From positions 1,736,001 to 1,800,000 of the forward strand of contig NZ_JAPCIA010000001.1 of NCBI RefSeq assembly GCF_026107375.2: a stretch of 64,000 bases of DNA, written 5' to 3'. The notes beneath the pieces are model-generated. The model saw nothing but the letters and a program-made list of their open reading frames with translations, was not told where the DNA came from and ran no database searches. A program made the translations under genes and the position numbers. How positions within the stretch are numbered: the stretch's first letter is position 1; each line of letters starts with the position of its first letter. The DNA is from Sphingomonas sp. BT-65. Lineage in GTDB: Bacteria; Pseudomonadota; Alphaproteobacteria; Sphingomonadales; Sphingomonadaceae. Shown here piece after piece: positions 55,434 to 63,433 of the stretch.

Positions 55434-56393
55434 ATGGCGGTCTACACGCAGGTCTCGGCGGAAGCGCTCGCCGCCTTTCTCGCACGCTATGACGCCGGCG
55501 AGCTGGTCTCGGCCAAGGGCATCGCCGAGGGGGTCGAGAACTCCAACTATCTGGTCGAGACGACGCGCGACCGCTTCATCCTGACGCTCTACGAGAAGCG
55601 CGTCGCAGCGGGCGACCTGCCCTATTTCATGGGGCTGCTCGAGCATCTGGCGGACAAGGGGCTGCCGGTCCCCCCGGCGATCAAGGACCGGGGCGGCGTC
55701 GAGATCCAGGAGCTCGAGGGCCGTCCGGCGTGCCTGATCAAGTTCCTCCCCGGCGTCTCGCTGTCGCATCCTACCCCGGCGCAGGCCGAGGCCGCGGGCC
55801 GGGCGATGGCGAAGATGCACGCCGCCGTCGCCGACTTCGCGCTCGACCGGCCCAACTCGATGGGAGCGGACACCTGGCGGCCGTTGCTGGAGCGCTGCGG
55901 CCACAGCCTCGACCAGATCGCGCCCAGTCTCTATGACGATCTTAGCTTTGCGATCGACGAGCTCACGCCGATCTGGGCCAGAGACGATCTCGATCGCTGC
56001 GCGATCCACGCCGATCTCTTCCCCGACAATGTGCTGATGCTCGGCGACGAGGTGACGGGCCTGATCGACTTCTACTTCGCCTGCACCGATATCCGCGTCT
56101 ACGACTTCGCGGTGATGCACAGCGCCTGGGCATTCGACGCGACTGGCAGCCGCTATGACGCCGCGGTCGGCGAAGCGCTGTTCGATGGGTACGAAGCTGG
56201 CTTCCCGCTCACCGAAACCGAGGCCACATTGTTTACGATGCTCGCAGCGGGCGCCTGCATCCGCTTCACGCTGTCGCGCGCCTGGGACTGGCTCAACACT
56301 CCCGCCGATGCGCTGGTGATGCGCAAGGATCCGCTCGCCTATGTCCGGCGGATCAACCACTACATTCCCGATCTGGTGACGCGCGTCGCATGA
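55434..56393 (+). CDS. thrB: Homoserine kinase (ThrB, choline-kinase-fold type)
   Basis: A 319-aa homoserine kinase of the APH/choline kinase fold, not the GHMP type of E. coli. Catalytic loop [14 protein letters not shown] and following [17 protein letters not shown] are visible. It phosphorylates homoserine toward threonine. The order ispH-thrB-rnhA is common in alphaproteobacteria. ATGA overlap with rnhA; start 3 bp after ispH. Confidence 0.95.
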   Translation: MAVYTQVSAEALAAFLARYDAGELVSAKGIAEGVENSNYLVETTRDRFILTLYEKRVAAGDLPYFMGLLEHLADKGLPVPPAIKDRGGVEIQELEGRPACLIKFLPGVSLSHPTPAQAEAAGRAMAKMHAAVADFALDRPNSMGADTWRPLLERCGHSLDQIAPSLYDDLSFAIDELTPIWARDDLDRCAIHADLFPDNVLMLGDEVTGLIDFYFACTDIRVYDFAVMHSAWAFDATGSRYDAAVGEALFDGYEAGFPLTETEATLFTMLAAGACIRFTLSRAWDWLNTPADALVMRKDPLAYVRRINHYIPDLVTRVA

Positions 56394-56830
56394 CCGAGAT
56401 GCCGCTGGTCGAGATCGCCACCGACGGGGCGTGCAAGGGCAATCCCGGCCGCGGCGGCTGGGGCGTTGTGCTGCGCATGGGCGCGACCGAGAAGGAACTG
56501 TCGGGTGGCGAGGCGCATACCACCAACAACCGCATGGAGCTGATGGCCGCGATCGAGGGGCTGAAGGCGCTTAAGAAGCCGTGCCGGGTCAAGCTCTCGA
56601 CCGACAGCCGCTATGTCATGGACGGCCTCACCAAATGGATCTTCGGCTGGCAGAAGAACGGCTGGAAGACCGCCGACAAGAAGCCGGTCAAGAATGCCGA
56701 CCTGTGGCAGGAACTCCTCGCCGCCGCCAAGCCGCACCGCATCGAGTGGACCTGGGTCAAGGGCCATGCCGGCCACCCCGACAACGAACGCGCCGACAAG
56801 CTTGCCAGCGACGCCGCGCTGCGGGTTTGA
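56390..56830 (+). CDS. rnhA: Ribonuclease HI
   Basis: A 146-aa RNase H that cuts RNA in RNA-DNA hybrids. Acidic active-site residues lie in [15 protein letters not shown] (Asp), NNRMELMA (Glu), [10 protein letters not shown] (Asp) and a C-terminal [11 protein letters not shown] (Asp). The basic handle [16 protein letters not shown] is present. Typical length. It overlaps thrB (ATGA) and ends the operon. Confidence 0.97.
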   Translation: MTEMPLVEIATDGACKGNPGRGGWGVVLRMGATEKELSGGEAHTTNNRMELMAAIEGLKALKKPCRVKLSTDSRYVMDGLTKWIFGWQKNGWKTADKKPVKNADLWQELLAAAKPHRIEWTWVKGHAGHPDNERADKLASDAALRV

Positions 56831-57103
56831 GCACCCCGCTCAGGATGATCGAAATTGTCGTAGTTGGCAGTATCGGTTGACAGAATCGAGGGGGTGCGAC
56901 GGCCGTTGTCAATTACGTCAATAGAAACGTAAGTTTCTGAAATTCAATATTTTAAATGAATCACTGCGCGTGATTTGGCGCAGGTTCGCGGTTGACACTG
57001 TCAAAGAGCCCGCCGGTATCGCGGCGAGCCCTTGGCAGAGCAAATGAAATCCAACATTGCAAGACGGTACGGCGCCCGCCCTGAGGCGAGCGCCGCGTAG
57101 GCC
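56831..57103. other. Intergenic region with AT-rich stretch and terminator hairpin
   Basis: 273 bp between rnhA and the DUF1508 gene, with no gene seen. 56925-56975 is AT-rich (TTTCTGAAATTCAATATTTT), unlike the rest of the window. Near its end, CGGCGCCCGCC-CTGA-GGCGAGCGCCG (57070-57095, one mismatch) lies just beyond the stop of the minus-strand gene and may end it. Possible promoter of an unknown small transcript; not supported further. Confidence 0.4.
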
Positions 57104-57277
57104 TCAGTCCTCTTCGACCGGCGCGCCGGGACCGTTCTTCAGGATCGACTCGATCGCGTTCCTGGCCGAGGCCTTGCTGGTATAGCCTTCGGTCCAGAAG
57201 ATGATTTCGCTGTTATACTTGAACTTGGCGACATACTCGCCCGCCTTGTTCTGCTCGATCACGAACTTGTGCGCCAT
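57104..57277 (-). CDS. DUF1508 (YegP-like) small protein
   Basis: A 57-aa single-repeat DUF1508 protein: MAHKFVIEQNKAGEYVAKF and FWTEGYTSKASARNAIESIL. E. coli YegP has two such repeats of about 55 residues; a single unit is common in alphaproteobacteria. It folds as a small alpha/beta module. Function unknown. The start at 57277 lies inside a longer open frame; this is the family N-terminus. Confidence 0.88.
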   Translation of the reverse strand: MAHKFVIEQNKAGEYVAKFKYNSEIIFWTEGYTSKASARNAIESILKNGPGAPVEED

Positions 57278-57330
57278 ACTCGGCCTCCATCGTTGCGGCC
57301 TGCCAACGATAGCCGATCCGCGGGACAGGT

Positions 57331-58440
57331 CTAGCCGCGGAATCGCTCGATCGAGTAGGCGGCGGGATCGATGCGCGCGATCATCGGATCGGGCGCGGTG
57401 CCGAGCAGCAGCGACGCGGCGAGCTTCGATGCGGCGAGCGCGGTCTGGATGCCGAACCCGCCCTGCCCCGCGCACCAGAAGAAGCCGGGCGTCGCGGGAT
57501 CGAAGCCATAGACCGGCTTGCGGTCGGGTGCGAAGGTCCTGAGGCCCGCCCATTTGCGCTCGACCGCTTCGATCCGCCAGTCGACCGCGGTCTCGAACTT
57601 GTCGATCGCCATCGCGACATCGAGCTCCTCCGGCGCGGCGTCGCACGGGTCGCTCGGGATCTCGTCATGCGGCGAGAGCCAGATGCGCCCGCCCGCCTCG
57701 GGCTTGAAGTAGAAGCGGTCGCGCGCATCGCGCACCAGCGGCAGCACCGGTTGCGCGGGCGGATCGACTCGCAGCTGAACCATCGTGCGGCGCAGCGGCA
57801 TCATCCCGAGCGCGGGCGCGCCGGCGAGCACCGCCACCGGATCGGCCCAGGCGCCAGCCGCGTTCACCAGGACGTCCGCCACGAACACCCCGGCACGAGT
57901 CTCGATCCGCCAGCCCCCGCCCTCGCGGCGCGCCGCAGTTACCCCCGCCGAACAAACGAGCTCCGCCCCCGCGCGCCGCGCCGCGCCGAGATAGGCGGCA
58001 TGCAGCCGCGCGACATCGATGTCGGCGCAGGTCGGGTCCCACAGCGCTTCGGTCCATTCGGGCCGCAGCCCCGGACAGCGCGGCGCGGGGTCGACCGGCT
58101 CGAGCTTGACCCCCGCCGCGGCGAACTCGGCGACGAAGCGATCGAGCACATGCCGGTCCTCGCGCGTCGCGATGAACAGCTCGCCGCGCGGGGTCAGGAA
58201 GCTCTCTCCGCCCAGCTCGGCCGGCGGATTGCGCAGCGCCGGGCCCGACGCCTTGGACAAGGGCTGGATGTCCGCTCCGCCATAGGTCTCCGACCAGAAG
58301 GCGGCGGAGCGGCCGGTGGCGTGGTAGCCCGGCTGGTCCTCGGCCTCGAGCAGCAGCACGCGCGCGTGCGGCGCGATCTCCGCCGCGAGCCCTGCGCCGG
58401 CGATTCCGGCGCCGACGATCGCGACGTCGTAGCGGCTCAT
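57331..58440 (-). CDS. FAD-dependent oxidoreductase (DAO family)
   Basis: A 369-aa D-amino-acid-oxidase-fold enzyme. The FAD dinucleotide motif is DVAIVGAGIAGAGLAAEI; GYHATGRSAAFWSETYGG and FVADVLVNAAGAWADPVA follow, and FFWCAGQGGFGIQTALAASK is the second FAD contact. It could act on a secondary or D-amino acid, sarcosine or a related amine; the substrate cannot be fixed. It starts 9 bp after the hydrolase on the same strand, so they may be co-transcribed. Confidence 0.88.
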   Translation of the reverse strand: MSRYDVAIVGAGIAGAGLAAEIAPHARVLLLEAEDQPGYHATGRSAAFWSETYGGADIQPLSKASGPALRNPPAELGGESFLTPRGELFIATREDRHVLDRFVAEFAAAGVKLEPVDPAPRCPGLRPEWTEALWDPTCADIDVARLHAAYLGAARRAGAELVCSAGVTAARREGGGWRIETRAGVFVADVLVNAAGAWADPVAVLAGAPALGMMPLRRTMVQLRVDPPAQPVLPLVRDARDRFYFKPEAGGRIWLSPHDEIPSDPCDAAPEELDVAMAIDKFETAVDWRIEAVERKWAGLRTFAPDRKPVYGFDPATPGFFWCAGQGGFGIQTALAASKLAASLLLGTAPDPMIARIDPAAYSIERFRG

Positions 58441-58449
58441 CGGCGCGCT

Positions 58450-59568
58450 CTAGGATGCATCGACATTCTCACTGTCGTCCGGGTTCAATCCTCCCCCGCC
58501 AGGGGGAGGTGTCGGCCGCAGGCTGACGGAGGGGGAGGATTCCAGAACGGTCGTGGGAGAGTCCTCCCCCTCCGTCGCGCTTCGCGCGCCACCTCCCCCT
58601 GGCGGGGGAGGATTGGAACTCGCCCGCTCATCCAGGAATCGGTCGATCTCGCCGATCGCCCGCTCGCGCACCGCGTCGACCTCGCGCAGGATCTCGTGCG
58701 CGCTCTCCTTGCCGAAGCGTATGATGCGCGCATCCGGAAGCCGGGCGACCGTGGCCAGCGCCGCCTTGGCATCGACCAGCCCGTCATGCTCCGCGATCAG
58801 CGCGAGCAGCGGCACGTCCATCGCCGCGAGCGCCGGGCTGTCGCGCAGCTCGCGCGTCGAGCGGAACGCCTCGATCAGCCATTTCCAGCTCGGCGGGCCG
58901 GTGACATTGGCGGGGTTGGCCTGCTGCCACCACAGCTCGTCCTCGTATCGCGCCCGGTCGTGCGTCAGCAGCGCCTGGCGGGTCTCGGTGGTGTAGGGTT
59001 TCTCGTTGACCTTCCACGCCGCACGCGCGGGATCGCCGAGCCCGCCCATCAGCCGGGCGAAGCGCTCGCCGACCGATACCAGGCCGAGCGGCGCCTTGAG
59101 GCCCAGCATCGGCGCGACCAGCACCGCCGCATCGGGCCGGATCGCCTGCTCGACCAGCGCGCGCAGCACCAGATGCCCGCCCATCGAATGGCCCATCACG
59201 ACATGCGGCCTCGGGGTCGTCGCCTGCCACTCCTGCGCGAAGGGGCGGAAATCGGCGATGAAGTCCGCGAAATCCTCGATATGGCCGCTCTTCGCGCCGT
59301 TCACCCGGCCCGAGCCGCTCTGCCCGCGCCAGTCGAACCAGGCGATGTTCCAGCCCTGGCCACGCCAGTGCGCCAGCGTCTCGAGATATTTCTCGACCAC
59401 GTCGCCGCGCCCGCCCTGGAACAGGATCGATCCGCGCGGCGGGCCTTCCGCCGGCCAGTCGAAGCGGCGCAGCTGCCAGCCGTCGGGCGCCGCCCAGTTG
59501 GTGATGCGTGCGCCCGCGGGGATTGCCCGGCGGTCAAACGCGGTGGAGGCAAATGGTGAAGAGGCCAT
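58450..59568 (-). CDS. Alpha/beta hydrolase (lysophospholipase-like) with a repeat-derived C-terminus
   Basis: A 372-aa serine hydrolase. Nucleophile elbow GHSMGG (about residue 125) with FQGGRGDVVEKY as the oxyanion loop and ALIAEHDGLVD as the acid region; His likely in ESAHEIL. It resembles PldB/monoacylglycerol lipases. The conserved fold ends near residue 315 (IGEIDRFLDER). Residues ~318-361 are encoded by an inverted GC-rich element (58486-58615) and read NPPPPGGGGARSATEGEDSP then a similar block. The extension is low-complexity Pro/Gly/Ser. The enzyme substrate is unknown. Confidence 0.87.
   Translation of the reverse strand: MASSPFASTAFDRRAIPAGARITNWAAPDGWQLRRFDWPAEGPPRGSILFQGGRGDVVEKYLETLAHWRGQGWNIAWFDWRGQSGSGRVNGAKSGHIEDFADFIADFRPFAQEWQATTPRPHVVMGHSMGGHLVLRALVEQAIRPDAAVLVAPMLGLKAPLGLVSVGERFARLMGGLGDPARAAWKVNEKPYTTETRQALLTHDRARYEDELWWQQANPANVTGPPSWKWLIEAFRSTRELRDSPALAAMDVPLLALIAEHDGLVDAKAALATVARLPDARIIRFGKESAHEILREVDAVRERAIGEIDRFLDERASSNPPPPGGGGARSATEGEDSPTTVLESSPSVSLRPTPPPGGGGLNPDDSENVDAS
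58486..58615. repeat. Twin-unit inverted element B inside a coding region
   Basis: Left unit starts CAATCCTCCCCCGCCAGGGG and runs to GACGGAGGGGGAGGAT; the right unit, facing it, runs GTCCTCCCCCTCCGTCGCGC to GGCGGGGGAGGATTGG. Between is an 18-bp spacer near 58542-58560. Each unit holds an internal CCTCCCCC/GGGGGAGG palindrome. Both units share the family of element A at 17471. It lies in the 3' end of the hydrolase gene without breaking its frame. Confidence 0.88.
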
Positions 59569-59639
59569 TTGCGTTGGTTACGTTTTGGAAAGCCCCTGCG
59601 TCTAGGGTCCATGCTCAAAGGGGTGTGGGCATCATTGAA

Positions 59640-60110
59640 ATGGGAGCGGTAGCTTCGACGATTCTGCTGGTCGTGCTCGGCCTGATCCTGGTCTCCGCCG
59701 GGATCGAGGACGCGCGCACTCGCGAGATCGCGAACTGGAAGAACGCCGCGATCGCGCTGCTCGCAGTGCCGTGGTGGATCGCCGCCGGGCTGTCGCTGTG
59801 GCCCGATATCGCGCTCCAGATCGGCATCGCGCTCGCCGTGTTCGCGGTGTTCGCGGCCGCGTTCCACTTCGGGATGATGGGCGGGGGCGACGTCAAGATG
59901 ATCGGCGCGCTCGCCTTGTGGTTCCCGTTCCAGCCGCTGCTGACGATGCTGATCATCATGTCGCTGGCCGGGGGCGCGATCACGCTGCTGATGCTGCTCG
60001 ACAAATGGCTGCGCCGGCGGAGCGAGCAACCCGAGATCCCCTACGGGATCGCCATCGCCATCGCCGCGCTGCTGATGCTTCGCGAACCGATTCTTAACCA
60101 GTTCACGTAG
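59640..60110 (+). CDS. cpaA: A24-type prepilin peptidase (CpaA/TadV-like)
   Basis: A 156-aa polytopic inner-membrane protease. Asp residues of the aspartyl active site are visible in SAGIEDARTREIANWKN and FGMMGGGDVKMIGALALW (GGGD). Hydrophobic helices: TILLVVLGLILV, AIALLAVPWWIAAGL, IGIALAVFAVFAAAF and LTMLIIMSLAGGAIT. It lacks the methylase domain of PilD, as CpaA does. It cleaves Flp-type prepilins. First visible gene of a tad operon; start ATG 59640 chosen, GTG 59625 possible. Confidence 0.92.
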   Translation: MGAVASTILLVVLGLILVSAGIEDARTREIANWKNAAIALLAVPWWIAAGLSLWPDIALQIGIALAVFAVFAAAFHFGMMGGGDVKMIGALALWFPFQPLLTMLIIMSLAGGAITLLMLLDKWLRRRSEQPEIPYGIAIAIAALLMLREPILNQFT

Positions 60111-60162
60111 ATGCTTAACGCCGGGGAAACCCGGTCATGAAGACTGAAAGGCCTGAGACGTC

Positions 60163-61194
60163 ATGGACGGACGCAAGATCATTCTGCTGGTGGGCGCGCT
60201 GATCATCGCCGCGGTCACGGCATTCATGGCGCGGACCCTGATGGTCGGCACACCGGCCCCCGTCGCCGATGCGGCGCCGACCGCGAACGGTCCCGCGCCG
60301 ATCCAGGGCGTCGAGGTGCTCGTCGCGACCAAGGCGCTGCCCGTCGGCACGATCCTGGGGCCCGAAGCGATGAAATTCGTCCCCTGGCCGGAGGAACTGG
60401 TCGAGGGCGCCTATTACCGCAAGGCCGATACCGACCTCAAAGCCCTCCAGGGCACGGTGGTGCGCTTCGCCATTCCGGCGGGCCAGCCGATCGCCCAGGG
60501 CGCGGTGGTCAAGCCCGGCGACCGCGGCTTCCTGGCCGCCGCGCTCGGCGCCGGCATGCGCGCGGTGACGGTCCCCGTCTCCGCCCAGAGCGCGGTCGCG
60601 GGCTTCGTGTTCCCGGGCGATCGCGTCGACCTGCTGCTGACCCAGACCGTGTCGGGCGGCGGCGACGGGCCTCCGCTCAAGGCATCCGAGACGGTGCTGC
60701 GCAACCTGCGCGTGCTCGCCACCGACCAGAAGACCGACAAGCAGACCGACGAGAGTGGCAACACCGTCGTCACCACCTATTCGACCGTCACGGTCGAGGC
60801 GACGCCGCGCATCGCCGAGAAGATCGCGGTCGCGCAGACGCTCGGCTCGCTGTCGCTGTCGCTGCGCTCGATCGCCGACAATAATGGCGAGCTTGAGGAA
60901 GCGATCGCCGCGGGCGAGGTTTCGGTGCCCGAGGGCAACGATCCCAAGGCCGAGAAGGCGATGCTCGCCCGCGTCGCGGCGCGTCCGATGGAAGGCCGCT
61001 CGACCTTCTCGACCGGCGCCGACGTGTCGCGCTTCCAGCGCAGCACGGTGCCGGGCAAGCCGGCGGACCGCCGTCCGGCTGGAATGATGAGCGGGTCCTA
61101 TCCGGGGGGGACGGGCGCACAGTCCGAAGGCCCGGTCGTGAAAGTTGCACGGGGCAATGCCGTTACGATTGTCCCGGTTGGGGGGAAGAACTGA
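60163..61194 (+). CDS. cpaB: Flp pilus assembly protein CpaB/RcpC
   Basis: A 343-aa protein with an N-terminal membrane anchor (IILLVGALIIAAVTAFMART), a SAF-type domain (VEVLVATKALPVGTILGPEA) and RcpC/CpaB domain (GMRAVTVPVSAQSAVAGFVFPGDRVDLLL). It connects the inner-membrane machine with the secretin in Tad pilus assembly. 52 bp after cpaA and 1 bp before cpaC. Normal length. Confidence 0.94.
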   Translation: MDGRKIILLVGALIIAAVTAFMARTLMVGTPAPVADAAPTANGPAPIQGVEVLVATKALPVGTILGPEAMKFVPWPEELVEGAYYRKADTDLKALQGTVVRFAIPAGQPIAQGAVVKPGDRGFLAAALGAGMRAVTVPVSAQSAVAGFVFPGDRVDLLLTQTVSGGGDGPPLKASETVLRNLRVLATDQKTDKQTDESGNTVVTTYSTVTVEATPRIAEKIAVAQTLGSLSLSLRSIADNNGELEEAIAAGEVSVPEGNDPKAEKAMLARVAARPMEGRSTFSTGADVSRFQRSTVPGKPADRRPAGMMSGSYPGGTGAQSEGPVVKVARGNAVTIVPVGGKN

Positions 61195-61195
61195 C

Positions 61196-62776
61196 ATGCG
61201 TTTGAGGGGGAAGCTGGGGGCGCCGCTGGCGCTGGCCGCCGTGGCGGGAATGACCGCCACCGCGCCGATGCCGGCGATTGGCCAGACCGTTCACGCGGCG
61301 CCGCGCGACATGGTCCAGATCGCGACCGGCCGCGGGCGGATGATCACGCTCAACGCGCCGATGTCCGACATCTTCGTCGCCGATCCGGGGATCGCCGACG
61401 TCCAGGTCCGCTCGCCCACCCAGCTCTGGGTGTTCGGGCGCAAGGCCGGCGAGACCACGGTCTATGCGACGACCAAGGCCGGCAAGGTGATCTATTCGGC
61501 GACGGTGCGCATCGGCAACAATTTCGACAGCGTCCAGGGGATGCTGGCGACCGCCATGCCCGAATCCGACATCTCGGTGACGACGATGAACGGGGTGGTG
61601 ATGCTGCTCGGCACCGTCGCTGCGCCCGAGGATGCAGCCGAGGCCGAGCGGATCGCGCAGGCGATCGTCGGCAAGGAGGTGCAGATCATCTCGCGGCTCA
61701 AGACCGCGACGCCGCTGCAGGTCAACCTGCAGGTGCGCATCGCCGAGGTGAGCCGCAGCTTCGTCAAGAATATCGGCGTCAACCTCGCCACGTTCGACCC
61801 GACCGGCGGGTTCAAGTTCGGCATCGGCCAGGGCCGCAAGTTCTTCAACACATTTGCCCCTGGCGGACCGCTCGGCGTCGCCGAGGAAGCAGCCGACGGC
61901 ATCACCTCGGCGACCAAGGCGGCGACCGGCACCTCGCTGTTCGGCGCCGGCAAGCTGTTCGGCATGGACATCCTCGGCGGCCTCGACCTGGGCGAGCAGC
62001 TCGGCCAGGTGACCACGCTCGCCAACCCGAACCTGACCGCGCTGTCGGGCGAGACCGGCTCGTTCCTCGCGGGCGGCGAGATCCCGATCCCGGTCAGCCA
62101 GGGGCTGGGCGCGGTGTCGGTCGAGTACAAGCAATATGGCGTCAGCCTCGCCTATACGCCGACGGTGCTCTCCGACGGACGCATCTCGCTGCGCGTGCGC
62201 CCCGAAGTGTCCCAGCTTTCGGCAGCCGGCTCGGTGACGATCCAGGGAACGCAGATCCCGGCGCTCACCACGCGGCGCGCCGAGACCACGGTCGAGCTGG
62301 GTTCGGGGCAGAGCCTGATGATCGGCGGCCTGCTGCAGAACTCGCACGACAATTCGATCGACAAGGCGCCGGGCCTTGGCGACATCCCGATCCTCGGCGC
62401 GCTGTTCCGCTCCAACGGCTTCCGGCGCAGCGAGACCGAGCTGGTGATCGTCATCACCCCGTATCTGGTAAAGCCGGTCAACGCGAACGAGATCCGCCTG
62501 CCGACCGACGGTTACCGGGCGCCGACCGACGCCGAGCGCGTGTTCCTGGGTCAGCTCGAGACCAGCAAGAGCGGCGGCCAGCGTCCGATGCCGAGCATGG
62601 CGCCGCCCGCGACGGCCGCGCCCTCGCTGGGCGCGGCGAACCCCGGCGCGCCGGGCGAGCAGCCCCAGCCGCAGCAGCCCGTCGCCACGCCGGCGCAGCC
62701 CGGCATGGCGCCCGCCAGGAAGGGCAAAGGCAAGAAGGCCGCCGATACGCCCGCTCCCGGCTTCGGCTTCAATTGA
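61196..62776 (+). CDS. cpaC: Tad pilus secretin CpaC/RcpA
   Basis: A 526-aa outer-membrane secretin. Signal peptide to AIGQ, N domain (RGRMITLNAPMSDIFVADPGIADVQV), BON/KH-like part, then the secretin barrel with VTTLANPNLTALSGETGSFLAGGEIPIPV and LMIGGLLQNSHDNSIDKAPGLGDIPILGALFRS and TELVIVITPYLV. The Pro/Ala-rich C-terminal tail (~70 residues, GGQRPMPSMAPPATAA onward) is unusual for a secretin and basic at the end (RKGKGKK). The secretin would be the pilus exit pore. Confidence 0.95.
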   Translation: MRLRGKLGAPLALAAVAGMTATAPMPAIGQTVHAAPRDMVQIATGRGRMITLNAPMSDIFVADPGIADVQVRSPTQLWVFGRKAGETTVYATTKAGKVIYSATVRIGNNFDSVQGMLATAMPESDISVTTMNGVVMLLGTVAAPEDAAEAERIAQAIVGKEVQIISRLKTATPLQVNLQVRIAEVSRSFVKNIGVNLATFDPTGGFKFGIGQGRKFFNTFAPGGPLGVAEEAADGITSATKAATGTSLFGAGKLFGMDILGGLDLGEQLGQVTTLANPNLTALSGETGSFLAGGEIPIPVSQGLGAVSVEYKQYGVSLAYTPTVLSDGRISLRVRPEVSQLSAAGSVTIQGTQIPALTTRRAETTVELGSGQSLMIGGLLQNSHDNSIDKAPGLGDIPILGALFRSNGFRRSETELVIVITPYLVKPVNANEIRLPTDGYRAPTDAERVFLGQLETSKSGGQRPMPSMAPPATAAPSLGAANPGAPGEQPQPQQPVATPAQPGMAPARKGKGKKAADTPAPGFGFN

Positions 62777-62791
62777 TCGCAGGAGGAACGA

Positions 62792-63433
62792 ATGTCGAAG
62801 CGTAACACGATCCTGCTGCTGACCGGAGGCGCCGCCATGCTGACGGCCTGCGGTCCCACCAGCATGCCCAATCGCGGAGTCGAGTCGGTCAACCAGCCGG
62901 TGGTGGCGCGGACCGACTATGTGTTCGACGCCGCGACCGACGGCGCCGGCCTCGCCCCGGGCGAGCGCGAGCGCGTCGCCGGCTGGCTGGCGTCGCTGCG
63001 CCTCGCCTATGGCGACCGCGTCTATGTCGACGACCCGGCCGGCACCGGCGCGCGCGGCGAAGTCGCGGCCGAGGCCAACCGCTACGGCATCATTCTTTCG
63101 AATACCGCCCCGATCACCCCGGGCGCGATCGCGCCGGGAACGGTGCGCGTGATCGTCAGCCGCATGCAGGCGAGCGTGCCAGGCTGCCCCGACTGGTCGC
63201 GCGCGCAGCAGCCCGAGACCGACAACGCGACGACCTCCAACTTCGGGTGCGCGATCAACGGCAATCTCGCGGCGATGGTCGCCCGGCCCGAGGACCTGGT
63301 CCGCGGCCAGCCGGGCGCCGAGACCGCCGATCCGGTCACCAACTTCAAGGCGATCGACGCGCTGCGCAAGGCGGCGCCAAGCGGCGGCGGCGGCACGAAC
63401 GTGAAGGGCGAGAGCGCGGGAGGTGGCAAGTGA
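62792..63433 (+). CDS. cpaD: Tad pilus lipoprotein CpaD
   Basis: A 213-aa lipoprotein: MSKRNTILLLTGGAAMLTAC gives the lipobox (Cys20). VARTDYVFDAATDGAGLAPGERERVAGWL and CPDWSRAQQPETDNATTSNFGCAINGNLAAMVARPEDLV are the CpaD signature (conserved Cys pair NFGC, PDW). It is thought to aid secretin assembly or localisation. Strong AGGAGG site before the start; overlaps cpaE as GTGA. Confidence 0.95.
   Translation: MSKRNTILLLTGGAAMLTACGPTSMPNRGVESVNQPVVARTDYVFDAATDGAGLAPGERERVAGWLASLRLAYGDRVYVDDPAGTGARGEVAAEANRYGIILSNTAPITPGAIAPGTVRVIVSRMQASVPGCPDWSRAQQPETDNATTSNFGCAINGNLAAMVARPEDLVRGQPGAETADPVTNFKAIDALRKAAPSGGGGTNVKGESAGGGK

Noticed and set aside
56925..56975. AT-rich island as an origin of replication or phage attachment site
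   Set aside because: No DnaA boxes, tRNA end, direct repeats or integrase are near; only base composition is unusual.
59569..59639. Possible flp pilin gene before cpaA
   Set aside because: The space is only 71 bp and holds no frame long enough for a prepilin; the pilin gene must be elsewhere.
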